DNA of 8,495 bases from Treponema sp. (GCA_009776715.1 WRNF01000058.1:1-8495); one strand, 5' to 3'. Positions 1 to 5,687 are shown, counted from the stretch's first letter. Numbers and translations: made by a program. The notes: generated from the letters alone by a model not told the origin.

Positions 1-214
1 CTGGGACTGGTTCGGCTCGGGATATTATTCGGAAAGCGACAACACCGTAGATCCCACGGGGCCGCTTTGGGGGACGGATCGGGTCAGGCGCGGCGGAAGC
101 TGGAACAACGCTGTTGCCAATGTTCGAAACGTTATCCGCAGCAGCTTCCCCCCGACCAATGAAACATGGGTCATGGGATTCCGCGTTACCCGCGGTCCGT
201 CAGAGATTTATTGA
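1..214 (+). CDS. C-terminal end of a formylglycine-generating-enzyme (SUMF1)-type protein, partial
   Basis: The reading frame is open from the window edge (first full codon at base 2) to TGA at 212-214, about 70 residues. It contains the hallmark C-terminal pattern of the FGE-sulfatase/SUMF1 fold: a GTDRVRRGGSWNN segment, an R-rich stretch (VRNVIRSSFPP) and a closing GFRVTRG motif. Proteins with this fold include sulfatase-activating enzymes, EgtB-like oxygenases and many poorly understood secreted or lipoprotein forms, which are expanded in treponemes. The catalytic cysteines and any signal peptide lie upstream of the window, so enzymatic activity cannot be judged. The family call is firm; the specific function is unknown. 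It is followed by a strong inverted repeat that may be its terminator. Confidence 0.88.
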   Translation, partial: WDWFGSGYYSESDNTVDPTGPLWGTDRVRRGGSWNNAVANVRNVIRSSFPPTNETWVMGFRVTRGPSEIY

Positions 215-243
215 CGAATGGAGCTATTGTTAATTGAAACCAT

Positions 244-436
244 GAGCGCGCCGCCGGTTAGGAGCCTGTCGGACTTGTAGAATTTTGCAGCAAATTGCCG
301 CAAAATTCTACGATTCTCGGGCTCCTTACGGAGTTTGCAGAGAAAAAATGCTCAAACCGGTGTTTTTCGCATTTTTTTTCATCGGAATGGGCAAAGCCCG
401 ACAAACTCCTAGGGTAAATTTAACCGGCGGCGGCTT
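244..436 (+). terminator. Terminator-like hairpin split by an inserted element
   Basis: Bases 249-260 and 421-432 are perfect 12-bp inverted repeats (CGCCGCCGGTTA / TAACCGGCGGCG). Allowing one bulged base at 248, pairing extends to 244-247 with 433-436. The arms now lie 160 bases apart because a 149-bp element (261-409) plus one TA copy sits between them. With that insert removed, the arms enclose a 9-base loop (412-420), giving a compact GC-rich stem 35 bases after the stop codon of the upstream gene. There is no clear T-tract after the stem, so the terminator role is an inference from position and stability. Confidence 0.6.
259..411. mobile_element. 149-bp MITE-like structured element with TA flanks
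   Basis: The element (261-409) is bounded by TA at 259-260 and 410-411. Its ends are imperfect terminal inverted repeats (261-272 GGAGCCTGTCGG against the complement of 398-409, 10 of 12 matching). It folds into two side-by-side stem-loops. The first, 261-325, is closed by GGAGCC/GGCTCC and contains a perfect 12-bp stem (277-288 with 300-311). The second, 330-409, is closed by an 8-bp GGAGTTTG/CAAACTCC stem and contains a 9-bp stem (343-351 with 369-377) and a GGGC-AAA-GCCC hairpin (389-399). It has no coding capacity. A TA duplication is typical of the IS630/Tc1-mariner transposase group, so it may be a non-autonomous derivative mobilised in trans; that is inference. Confidence 0.65.
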
Positions 437-508
437 CCTGCCGATTACATTCTTTAATGGATACAAGGGAAAGGGGAATGAAATACATATGTTCAATGAT
501 TTGTGTAA

Positions 509-1060
509 GGTATAGTTGTTGGGCTCTCAAATGCAAAAAAACTCCTTGACGAATTAATATTTCGCAAGTATGGCCGGACATGGGATTCCGCAAGATGTAG
601 AAATCAGCAATGCTGCGATACTCAATGCTTTGAAACTGACAAAGGGTAATTACATTTTAAAGGCAGGAGTCCTTCTTTTTCACCAGGCCCCGGATCAGTG
701 GTGTTATGGTTCTTATGTGAAAATTGGCTACTTTGATAATGATGTAGACTTGCGGTATCAGGATGAAATAAACGGTCTGCTTATCAGTGGACTTGTTCGA
801 CAACCCGGTTGGTTGTCTCACAAGTCAGGCACTTTTTAAGGCAAAGCCTTAAAAAGTGCTGTTTTTCTAAGGATGTTGTTCAGAAACTGAAGTTTCCGAA
901 CAACTCTAGTATCGCCGATCGTGTGATGGATGTCATATACGCCAAATATTTCAAGGGTTGGATTCGCTACGAGGGTATTCAACGGATAGATAAATATCCT
1001 TTGCCTGATGCTGTTCTGCGTGAGGCTGTACTGAACGCTGTTGGAATTCCTACCTCCTAA
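509..1060 (+). pseudogene. Decayed AlbA_2/Schlafen-type ATP-binding regulator gene
   Basis: Remnants of one protein are recognisable in several frames. A piece at about 515-590 reads VGLSNAKKLLDE then LIFRKYGRTWDS, resembling the end of the AlbA_2 (Schlafen-type) nucleic-acid-binding domain. A one-base shift near 587-592 leads into 570-frame sequence (QDVEISNAAILNALKL ... DEINGLLIS). After a 122-base insert the frame resumes at 911 with ADRVMDVIYAKYF and ends in YEGIQRIDKYPLPDAVLREAVLNAV, the ATP-binding N-box of RecG-like C-terminal domains. The expected HRDY after LNAV is missing and a stop follows at 1058-1060. The N-terminal part of AlbA_2 and the end of the ATPase-like domain are absent. 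At least one frameshift, one insertion and deletions are therefore present, and the gene is not functional. An intact relative of the superfamily lies at 3545-4873. Confidence 0.75.
786..910. mobile_element. 119-bp three-hairpin element with AGT flanks
   Basis: Bases 789-907 are bounded by AGT at 786-788 and 908-910. The ends are imperfect inverted repeats (GGACTTGTTCG against the complement of 897-907, 9 of 11 matching). The interior is almost wholly three consecutive hairpins. Hairpin 1 pairs 791-805 with 811-825, broken only by TC/TC. Hairpin 2 is a perfect 14-bp stem, 829-842 with 846-859, loop AAA. Hairpin 3 pairs 875-887 with 892-904, 12 of 13 matching. It has no coding capacity. It interrupts a Schlafen-type gene; removing 122 bases (element plus one AGT) joins ...GLLIS to IADRV... 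in frame, which fixes both borders. Confidence 0.75.
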
Positions 1061-1150
1061 CTCCAATTTCCCCTCGGAGTGTATTTTACGGTTATTTTTT
1101 TCTCTTTTTGGGTATTACGATATAAAAACACCGGGTTAATAATCATAATC

Positions 1151-1157
1151 AGGAGGT
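1151..1157 (+). promoter_or_regulatory. Strong ribosome-binding-site-like AGGAGGT left stranded before the IS
   Basis: AGGAGGT lies 13 bases before the left end of the IS5-family element. No start codon with a usable plus-strand frame follows before the IS. It may be the ribosome binding site of a gene destroyed by the insertion, whose 3' remnant could be at 2396-2551. This rests on position only. Confidence 0.25.
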
Positions 1158-1170
1158 AAATTTTAATTAG

Positions 1171-1188
1171 GGAACCTCTAAAAACAGC
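1171..1188 (+). repeat. Left terminal inverted repeat of the IS5-family element
   Basis: GGAACCTCTAAAAACAGC matches the complement of 2375-2392 except at one position (A against T). The repeats can be extended outward by one further G/C pair at 1170 and 2393, so the exact outer border is uncertain by one base. Confidence 0.85.
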
Positions 1189-1317
1189 AATTGTTACGCC
1201 AATTATTCTTTGCTGAATAAAACCCAGCATTTTATTAGAAAAAATATCAAGATAATATATCAAATAGTAACAAAACTGTATCTTCACACTCCATTATTAG
1301 CTTTATTCTCACCATAA

Positions 1318-2339
1318 TTATGCTTTAGCCTCCATTATGTAGGCATACCGGCTCAAGTTATATGTAAGATTCATAAGCCCTATCTGAAATTCTGCCCTCT
1401 TTATGCCTATCGACCGTATGAATAACCCGCCAAAATGATGAATTACAGCAAATACATGTTCAACCCTCGCTCGTATTCGTGACTTCACTGTATTATTCCT
1501 TTTCTGTGTTTTTGTAAGAGGACGATTCCGGTATCCCTTTTCATGTATCCGGTTCAGTGTGGTTTTTGCAATGCAGCTCTGTACTTCTTCTCCGGTGTAT
1601 GCGCTATCTCCATATAACCTCTTGTCTTTTTCCTTCTCAACCAGATTTTTTAATTCTTGACTGTCATGTACTTCTGCACTGGTCGCTCGATATTTTGTTA
1701 TGATTTTTGATTTCTTGTCTATTTTGATATGATTCTTATAACCAAAATGCCTTTCATTGTTTTTGGTTACCCAGCGGGCGTTTACGTCTTTTTGGGCTTT
1801 CTTGTGCCGGTTTTCTTCCTTCTTCCATTCTTCAGGAACTTTCCCCTCCTTTATTTCCTTATTTTCGTCTTTCGAATTCCGTTGCCGGGGGACATCCACA
1901 AAAGTAGCGTCGACAATGCTTCCGCTGCGTGTTATTATTCCTTTATCTTCCAGTTGTTTTACAAATCGGTAGAACACGGTGTCAAGTATATTCGCTTTAT
2001 TCAGCTCCTCTCTAAAATGCCATATCGTTTTGGCATCCGGCACTGTGTCGTACAATTTAAGACCAAGAAAACGCTGGAAACTTAAACGGTCTTTTATCTG
2101 GAATTCGGTTTTATCATCAGCCATATTATACAATTTCTGCAGTATTAAGATTTTAAACATCATTACATAGTCAAAAGGTGGTCTCCCTCCTGGACCTTGT
2201 GTTTTTTTTTATGAGCCCTGGTCAAAATTCCCCGAAGGCTTTCCCAGTTCATGTACTTATTCAGTTTCTCTAATGGATCCCCAAGCCGACTTAATTCCTC
2301 TAAACGGTCATTTTCGTCAAAAAAGCCTTTCTGTTTCAT
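1318..2339 (-). CDS. IS5-family DDE transposase, two frames joined by a -1 shift
   Basis: The transposase cuts and joins the ends of its own IS. The N-terminal part starts at ATG 2339-2337 (MKQKGFFDENDRLEELSRLG...) and runs in one frame to the A9 run at 2210-2202. Continuing in that frame gives unrelated residues and a stop near 2157. A -1 shift on the A run continues as TQGPGGRPPFDYVMMFKIL, the expected IS5-family N-terminal domain, and stays open to the stop at 1318. The joined protein is about 340 residues, normal for the family. The DDE residues are visible as D144 (IVDATFVDV), D245 (LYGDSAYTG) and E294 (ARVEHVF). The second frame alone could start at the ATG at 2163 but would lack the N-terminal region. 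Either the shift is programmed or the copy carries a one-base error. The family call is firm. Confidence 0.88.
2202..2210 (-). promoter_or_regulatory. A9 slippery run in the transposase (candidate -1 frameshift site)
   Basis: On the coding strand the codons CAT AAA AAA AAA CAC span 2213-2199. Slipping back one base on the nine adenines moves translation from the N-terminal frame into the frame that carries the GGRPPFD and DDE motifs. Such A runs support ribosomal or transcriptional slippage in several IS families. A simple indel in a homopolymer, biological or from sequencing, would look the same. Confidence 0.55.
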
Positions 2340-2374
2340 GTAAATATTTTATCATAATAATTTTATTTTAGCTA

Positions 2375-2392
2375 GCAGTTTTTAGAGGTTCC
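2375..2392 (-). repeat. Right terminal inverted repeat of the IS5-family element
   Basis: This copy reads GGAACCTCTAAAAACTGC on the minus strand and lies 35 bases upstream of the transposase start codon. The transposase promoter must therefore lie in the terminal repeat or the AT-rich bases 2340-2374. Confidence 0.85.
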
Positions 2393-2395
2393 CCA

Positions 2396-2551
2396 GTTAA
2401 ATATTTGGAGATAGAATGGTACAAGAAAAAAAATGTTAACCTGGCATATAGAAATTTCTTTCAACATTATGCTGCAATTAATAGGTATAATATTGATCCA
2501 GAGAAATTCTTACAAATATTCTTTGATAGTCATAATACAAATATAAAATGA
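2396..2551 (+). pseudogene. C-terminal remnant of an unknown gene, cut by the IS
   Basis: An open frame runs from the right end of the IS (VKYLEIEWYKKKNVNLAYRNF...) to TGA at 2549-2551, 51 residues. It has no start codon of its own and is rich in aromatic, lysine and asparagine residues, unlike a shadow frame. I do not recognise the family. The left flank of the IS ends with an AGGAGGT signal on the same strand, so the IS may have landed near the start of this gene. The 145 bases from here to the truncated toxin are AT-rich and show no gene. Confidence 0.4.
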
Positions 2552-2696
2552 AAAAAATGGTACAAAAGAGGCAGTACTTCACATAACGAGACTTTCGGTT
2601 TTATCATTTAAATACAATGATTCTCCTCTCGCTAAATAATGAAAAAATATTAATTACATTATTTGCAATATAGATTTTTATTAATATTGTTGGTTT

Positions 2697-2921
2697 TTAG
2701 TGGTTCCCAATAACCATTATCGCTTTTTTAATCGTTTTTCTGCTGATTTTTTTTACTTTCTCAAGCACAAAAACGGTTTCAATAAGTACAGCCTCGGCAA
2801 CAGCAAGGTTTTCATCGGAATCAACAAGAGCTGTTACCAATGCCGATTGTTCCGGTATGTAATCTAAAAGCCAGCGTAAAAGGCAGTTGGTATCAAGGCT
2901 CGGCCTAGCGTTCGCTGACAT
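2697..2921 (-). pseudogene. Truncated PIN-domain toxin (VapC-like)
   Basis: The 74-residue product begins MSANARPSLDTNCLLRWLL. LDTN (D10) is the first metal-binding acidic motif of PIN-domain ribonucleases, and VAEAVLIETVFVLEKV (E48) is the second acidic site in its usual helix. VapC toxins are usually about 130-140 residues and end with further aspartates; here the frame stops after KKAIMVIGNH and no C-terminal half is found in the other minus-strand frames of the next 200 bases. Two of the acidic residues needed for RNA cleavage are therefore lost and activity is unlikely. I chose the start at 2921 because it overlaps the antitoxin end by 17 bases, as in typical vapBC operons. An ATG at 2939 is also possible. 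Confidence 0.75.
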
Positions 2922-3171
2922 GGGCTTCCCATCCATCACCGGAATCCGATGTTACTGTCAGGGTCCCCTTTTCGGTCATTTCCTGCCGCAAAAGCAGCCT
3001 TATATCTTCAATTCCTTTAGACAAAAAAACAGCAGATTCGGTTTGGCTTTTTTGATTCATTGAAGGGAAACTTATTTCAATCCGCGCCTTTGCGCTTACA
3101 GGAATCGAGCGGGGCAATTCGAGGAATATTCGGTAATCAGGAGGAATTTCAACTGTTTGTTCTATGGTCAT
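2905..3171 (-). CDS. Antitoxin-like protein paired with the truncated PIN toxin
   Basis: The product is 88 residues, starting MTIEQTVEIPPDYRIFLELPRSIPVSAKARIEISFP. That N-terminus has the short beta-strand, proline-rich look of AbrB/MazE-like antitoxins that bind DNA and neutralise a partner toxin. The position directly upstream of, and overlapping, a PIN toxin supports a VapB-like role. The C-terminal part (about 45-88) would be the toxin-binding tail and is not distinctive. A GTG start at 3204 would add 11 hydrophobic residues, but MTIEQ is preferred because antitoxins of this type begin this way; no good ribosome binding site helps decide. With the toxin truncated, the antitoxin may be a leftover, or may still repress its own promoter or neutralise a related toxin elsewhere. 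Confidence 0.6.
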   Translation of the reverse strand: MTIEQTVEIPPDYRIFLELPRSIPVSAKARIEISFPSMNQKSQTESAVFLSKGIEDIRLLLRQEMTEKGTLTVTSDSGDGWEAHVSER

Positions 3172-3217
3172 GGCTAAACCATACAGTAATACAGGAAAAA
3201 ACACAAGAAAATAAATT

Positions 3218-3495
3218 GTGAAAAAGCAGATTTTCCTTATCCTTATGGCATTCCTGGTTCCATTCCTTTATGCCGCGCCAAAAAATTCCTTTACCGGGGA
3301 ATGGGAAGGAAGTGTAGACGGCTATAATTTTACTACCATATTAATTCATTTCAATATGAAAATGTTTTGTAAATAATACAAAGGCGAAAATTTGTATGAA
3401 TTATGAACCTACTGTGTATTGAAGGAAAATTAATAACCGCAACAGGACTGACTCCTTTGGAATTTGCGCTTGAAGTCTTAAAAAACAGAATATAA
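3218..3495 (+). pseudogene. Small exported protein, reading frame broken
   Basis: A GTG start at 3218 opens a 52-residue frame with a clear signal peptide (MKKQIFLILMAFLVPFLYAA) and a short mature part containing NSFTGEWEGSVDGYNF. That pattern recalls small lipocalin-like or beta-barrel secreted proteins. It stops at TAA 3374-3376. A second frame, 3403-3495, reads MNLLCIEGKLITATGLTPLEFALEV and looks like the matching C-terminal end of such a protein. The middle (about 3355-3402) is degraded, so the whole is best seen as one gene broken by small indels. The family assignment is tentative. The gene diverges from the antitoxin with only 46 bases between the starts. Confidence 0.45.
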
Positions 3496-3544
3496 TGGAA
3501 AACAGTACCTCAAGCGCATGGTATAGCTCGTTAGTCCGGAGTTG

Positions 3545-4873
3545 TTATAGTACTTTTCTATAACGGGTTTTCTTTCCTCCGTCAATAACCCGAATAGCAC
3601 CCTTGTCTATCAATCCTCGTAAAAGTCGTACAGCCTTAGCCTGAGATATAGCAAGAGCAGTCTCCGCATCATTTCTGGTTATTTCGGCTTTCTTATCAAA
3701 CAAGGCAATTATTTTTTCTTCATTCTCGGTAAAATAGGATGTTAAACCGGTTGTTTTATAGATTGAAGCATTTCTGTTTGGCAGAGTAATTTTGAACGCG
3801 TTGTTTGTTGTCTGTAATTCCGGTTTTTTTGCACAGTAGGCATAGCTGCGCATGATTTTTGGAATACCTGTGCCAAAGGCTTCTATCAGATGGAGCCGGT
3901 AAAATACATTGGCAAGATTTTCATTCCTGGGTACAGATAGGCCCAGCAGTATATCATCAAGAGACACGCCCTTTGGCAAGCCACCAATAGAAACGAACTC
4001 AATACGGTCATCAAAGACGCTGATAAGAGTACTGCTTGAAAAAGCATAATCCCGGTGAACCAGCGCATTAAGCAACGCTTCCCGTAAGGCATCCTCCGGG
4101 TAGTCCCGTTTTTCCAGGCGAGTGAGTCCTTTTATTTCTGCATGGGTACGATTGTGTATATCCAGGTGCTCGTAAACCTCACTGAGTTGCCTTAGCAGAG
4201 AACCGGAAAATTCCCGTCGATCTTTGAAAACCACTTTTTCAAGTCCCTCAAAGACAGCAAGTTTAACAGTGTGCACACATTGGTCGGAAAGTAAGATGCC
4301 CAAATTAGTATACACACCGTCAACAGTCTGCAAGTGAAGTGTTTTATACTGATTCGGACCAAAGGGAACATTTTCCATCTTAAAAAACTGCTCCGTTGCA
4401 CTAAAGGTCAAATCCTGATTTAGAGAGCGTACTTTCTCGTACTGAGTTCCATCGGTCTCTTTTATCATGTTGAGGATAGCCGTCTCAGTGGCCGGAACCG
4501 ATGCTGCCCCCTGGCGGACGTAAACTCCTTCGGGGCGTATACCTTTACCGGCTAAATAATAGGGACAGGCGGTTCCTTTTTGTACAGTCACAATTATTAT
4601 GACGGATCTCCCTATTTTTTCTGTCTTGTAATCCACAAACATGGTAATGTCAGGTTTGATGGAGGAGCGTACTGTATTGGTTATTTGAAGCAGAACATCA
4701 TCAGGATTGTCCACGCCGTATATCGACTTGTCATCATTGACGCCAATATAGAGTGTTCCCCCTGCAGTGTTGGCAAAGGCGATTAAAGCCTTTTTGATTT
4801 CCTCGGTATATTCCCGCTTGAATTCGGTGGTAAGGCCTTCTCCGGCTTCTATGTGTTTTATGTCAAATGCCAT
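3545..4873 (-). CDS. AlbA_2/Schlafen-type regulator with RecG-like ATP-binding C-terminal domain
   Basis: This is an intact 442-residue protein. Residues about 10-130 form the AlbA_2 (divergent AlbA, Schlafen-type) domain, with TEFKRE at 16-21 and AFANTAGGTLYIGVNDD at 32-48. Residues about 255-350 form the GHKL-like domain that databases call ATP-dependent helicase RecG-related: REALLNALVHRDY (264-276, E265 and N269 in the N-box), IEFVSIGGLP (291-300) and EAFGTGIPKI (331-340). Residues about 385-440 look like a winged helix (ITRNDAETALAISQAKAVRLLRGLIDKGAI). Such proteins are predicted transcription regulators or stress/defence proteins; no helicase motifs are present and the exact role is unknown. 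The start at 4873 has AGGAG six bases upstream. A 9-bp tandem repeat lies in its promoter. A decayed relative sits at 509-1060. Confidence 0.88.
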   Translation of the reverse strand: MAFDIKHIEAGEGLTTEFKREYTEEIKKALIAFANTAGGTLYIGVNDDKSIYGVDNPDDVLLQITNTVRSSIKPDITMFVDYKTEKIGRSVIIIVTVQKGTACPYYLAGKGIRPEGVYVRQGAASVPATETAILNMIKETDGTQYEKVRSLNQDLTFSATEQFFKMENVPFGPNQYKTLHLQTVDGVYTNLGILLSDQCVHTVKLAVFEGLEKVVFKDRREFSGSLLRQLSEVYEHLDIHNRTHAEIKGLTRLEKRDYPEDALREALLNALVHRDYAFSSSTLISVFDDRIEFVSIGGLPKGVSLDDILLGLSVPRNENLANVFYRLHLIEAFGTGIPKIMRSYAYCAKKPELQTTNNAFKITLPNRNASIYKTTGLTSYFTENEEKIIALFDKKAEITRNDAETALAISQAKAVRLLRGLIDKGAIRVIDGGKKTRYRKVL

Positions 4874-4890
4874 TGCTCACTCCTGCTTAC

Positions 4891-4926
4891 TAATCATTCT
4901 AATCATTCTAATCATTCTAATCATTC
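4891..4926 (-). repeat. Four exact tandem copies of a 9-bp unit in the promoter region
   Basis: TAATCATTC is repeated four times without a mismatch (GAATGATTA on the coding strand of the downstream gene). The array starts one base after a TTGACA and ends seven bases before the AGGAG of the regulator gene at 4873. Perfect short tandem arrays between promoter and start codon can change copy number by slipped-strand mispairing. Confidence 0.95.
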
Positions 4927-4933
4927 GTGTCAA
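4905..4933 (-). promoter_or_regulatory. Predicted sigma-70-type promoter overlapping the 9-bp repeats
   Basis: On the minus strand TTGACA lies at 4933-4928 and TAGAAT at 4910-4905, with a 17-base spacer. The -10 hexamer is formed at the junction of repeat units 2 and 3. Transcription would start near 4898, leaving a leader of about 25 bases with AGGAG at 4883-4879. Consensus match and spacing are good; use of the promoter is inferred. Confidence 0.6.
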
Positions 4934-4988
4934 GATAAGTACGCAATTTAATTAAAATTTTTTATTCAACAAGTACCGTTATAATGTA

Positions 4989-5042
4989 GGGCCATAAAAA
5001 GCATAAGAATTCGTGTTCAGTCATGCATAATTTGCATGGCCC
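4989..5042. other. Intergenic inverted repeats between the XRE gene and the regulator gene
   Basis: GGGCCAT at 4989-4995 is the exact complement of ATGGCCC at 5036-5042. Inside it CATGCA (5022-5027) pairs with TGCATG (5033-5038), and GTCTGAAAGAC (5045-5055) is a further small hairpin. The first two structures share bases and cannot form together. They may be the transcript end of the XRE gene or a protein-binding site; no T-tract supports a classical terminator. Confidence 0.25.
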
Positions 5043-5073
5043 ATGTCTGAAAGACAAAATCTTCTACAAAAAA

Positions 5074-5421
5074 TCATTTATTCCCTTCGTCTTCCTGTTC
5101 TTTCAGGACCTTAATCAGTTTGATGGCCATGCGGCGGTTTTTGGGACTGAGTCTGTCGGCTATATCAACCAAAAGCCGGATATCCGGCTCTAAAGGAGGC
5201 TGGGTTTTTCCAGCCTTTCCTTCAGTTCCTGTAACAAGGTATTCCACAGATACCCCCAAAGCGCGGGCAATTTTAACTGCCGTCACGGCATTGGGAATGG
5301 AATTATGAGTATTCAGATAATTGTCCAGAGTATGCTTTTTAATGCCGGTTTTGGCGGACAGTTCCTTTACCAGAATACCGGAGTAAATCAGTTCCGATTT
5401 TAAATTTTCCTTAAACCCCAT
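5074..5421 (-). CDS. XRE-family helix-turn-helix regulator
   Basis: The 115-residue protein has an N-terminal Cro/C1-type DNA-binding domain (about residues 5-65). The recognition region is VKELSAKTGIKKHTLDNYL (18-36) and the domain ends ARALGVSVEYLVTG (52-65), a very typical closing motif of this family. Residues 80-115 are charged and helical (LVDIADRLSPKNRRMAIKLIKVLKEQ), probably for dimerisation. There is no ligand or peptidase domain. It lies 200 bases upstream of the AlbA_2 regulator on the same strand, but that gene has its own predicted promoter. The ATG at 5421 has no strong ribosome binding site; the family's usual MGF..NLKSEL beginning supports it. Targets are unknown. Confidence 0.85.
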   Translation of the reverse strand: MGFKENLKSELIYSGILVKELSAKTGIKKHTLDNYLNTHNSIPNAVTAVKIARALGVSVEYLVTGTEGKAGKTQPPLEPDIRLLVDIADRLSPKNRRMAIKLIKVLKEQEDEGNK

Positions 5422-5457
5422 GAATTTTCAGATTAGCTAAAAATGAATAATTAGCCA

Positions 5458-5486
5458 TTGACAGTATTCTTATTTAATGATAATTT
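5458..5486 (+). promoter_or_regulatory. Possible promoter for the sugar-binding lipoprotein
   Basis: TTGACA (5458-5463) is followed after 17 bases by TAATTT (5481-5486), preceded by TGA to form an extended -10. It points toward the small frame at 5582 and the lipoprotein gene at 5728. The surrounding DNA is very AT-rich, so chance matches are likely. Confidence 0.35.
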
Positions 5487-5581
5487 TTACGATATGTATA
5501 TTAGAATAATATGCTGATAGTATGTGAATTTACACAGTTCGGGAAAACCAAATGTCAGCATGGTTTTTTGGAGAATCGGGC

Positions 5582-5668
5582 ATGAAAAACCGGGTATTTG
5601 CGTGTATTTTCGCATTATTTGCTGTAAGGGGCGGCTTTGACCTTTGGCGTTGTATTGAAAACAAATGA
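5582..5668 (+). CDS. Possible 28-residue leader or signal-peptide remnant
   Basis: ATG at 5582 is preceded by GGAGA at a suitable distance (5571-5575). The frame encodes MKNRVFACIFALFAVRGGFD and ends at TGA 5666-5668. The start resembles a signal peptide (basic residues then a hydrophobic run), after which the sequence becomes charged and stops. It may be the remnant of an exported protein, a leader peptide, or chance. It ends 59 bases before the sugar-binding lipoprotein start. Confidence 0.25.
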   Translation: MKNRVFACIFALFAVRGGFDLWRCIENK

Positions 5669-5674
5669 TTCAAC

Positions 5675-5687
5675 GCGCCGTTGGCGC
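5675..5687 (+). other. Short GC-rich hairpin in the lipoprotein leader
   Basis: GCGCC-GTT-GGCGC forms a perfect 5-bp stem with a 3-base loop, followed by ATAAAAAG. It lies 40 bases upstream of the lipoprotein start. It could be a weak terminator of the small upstream frame or a leader structure. Confidence 0.3.

Larger units (their letters stand above)
1171..2392 (-). mobile_element. IS5-family insertion sequence, 1222 bp, complete
   Basis: The element is delimited by terminal inverted repeats that match at 17 of 18 positions (1171-1188 and the complement of 2375-2392, starting GGAACCTCTAAAAAC). It holds one transposase gene on the minus strand, read from near the right end. Length, gene layout and the DDE transposase all fit the IS5 family. 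Between the transposase stop and the left repeat are about 130 bases with no gene. The outer flanks are TTAG on the left and CCAG on the right. IS5-type elements usually duplicate a 4-bp YTAR target, so these flanks do not form an exact duplication; the site has drifted or been rearranged since insertion. Confidence 0.9.

Noticed and set aside
285..515. 76-codon open frame on the plus strand after the first gene
   Set aside because: It runs through the hairpins of the 149-bp element and shows no protein-like features; it is better explained by the structured repeat.
836..1287. Two minus-strand frames antisense to the pseudogene and the IS left end
   Set aside because: They cover the complement of recognisable Schlafen-type sequence and AT-rich IS DNA, with no recognisable motifs or ribosome binding sites.
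1729..2170. Plus-strand frames of 118, 71 and 63 codons
   Set aside because: They are antisense to the DDE-encoding part of the transposase and are shadows of it.
3545..4873. RecG helicase
   Set aside because: Database-style names call such proteins RecG-like, but there is no Walker A or DEAD-type helicase core; only the AlbA_2 and GHKL-like domains and a winged helix are visible.
4891..4926. CRISPR array
   Set aside because: The 9-bp units abut with no spacers, there are only four, and no cas genes are nearby; it is a simple tandem repeat.
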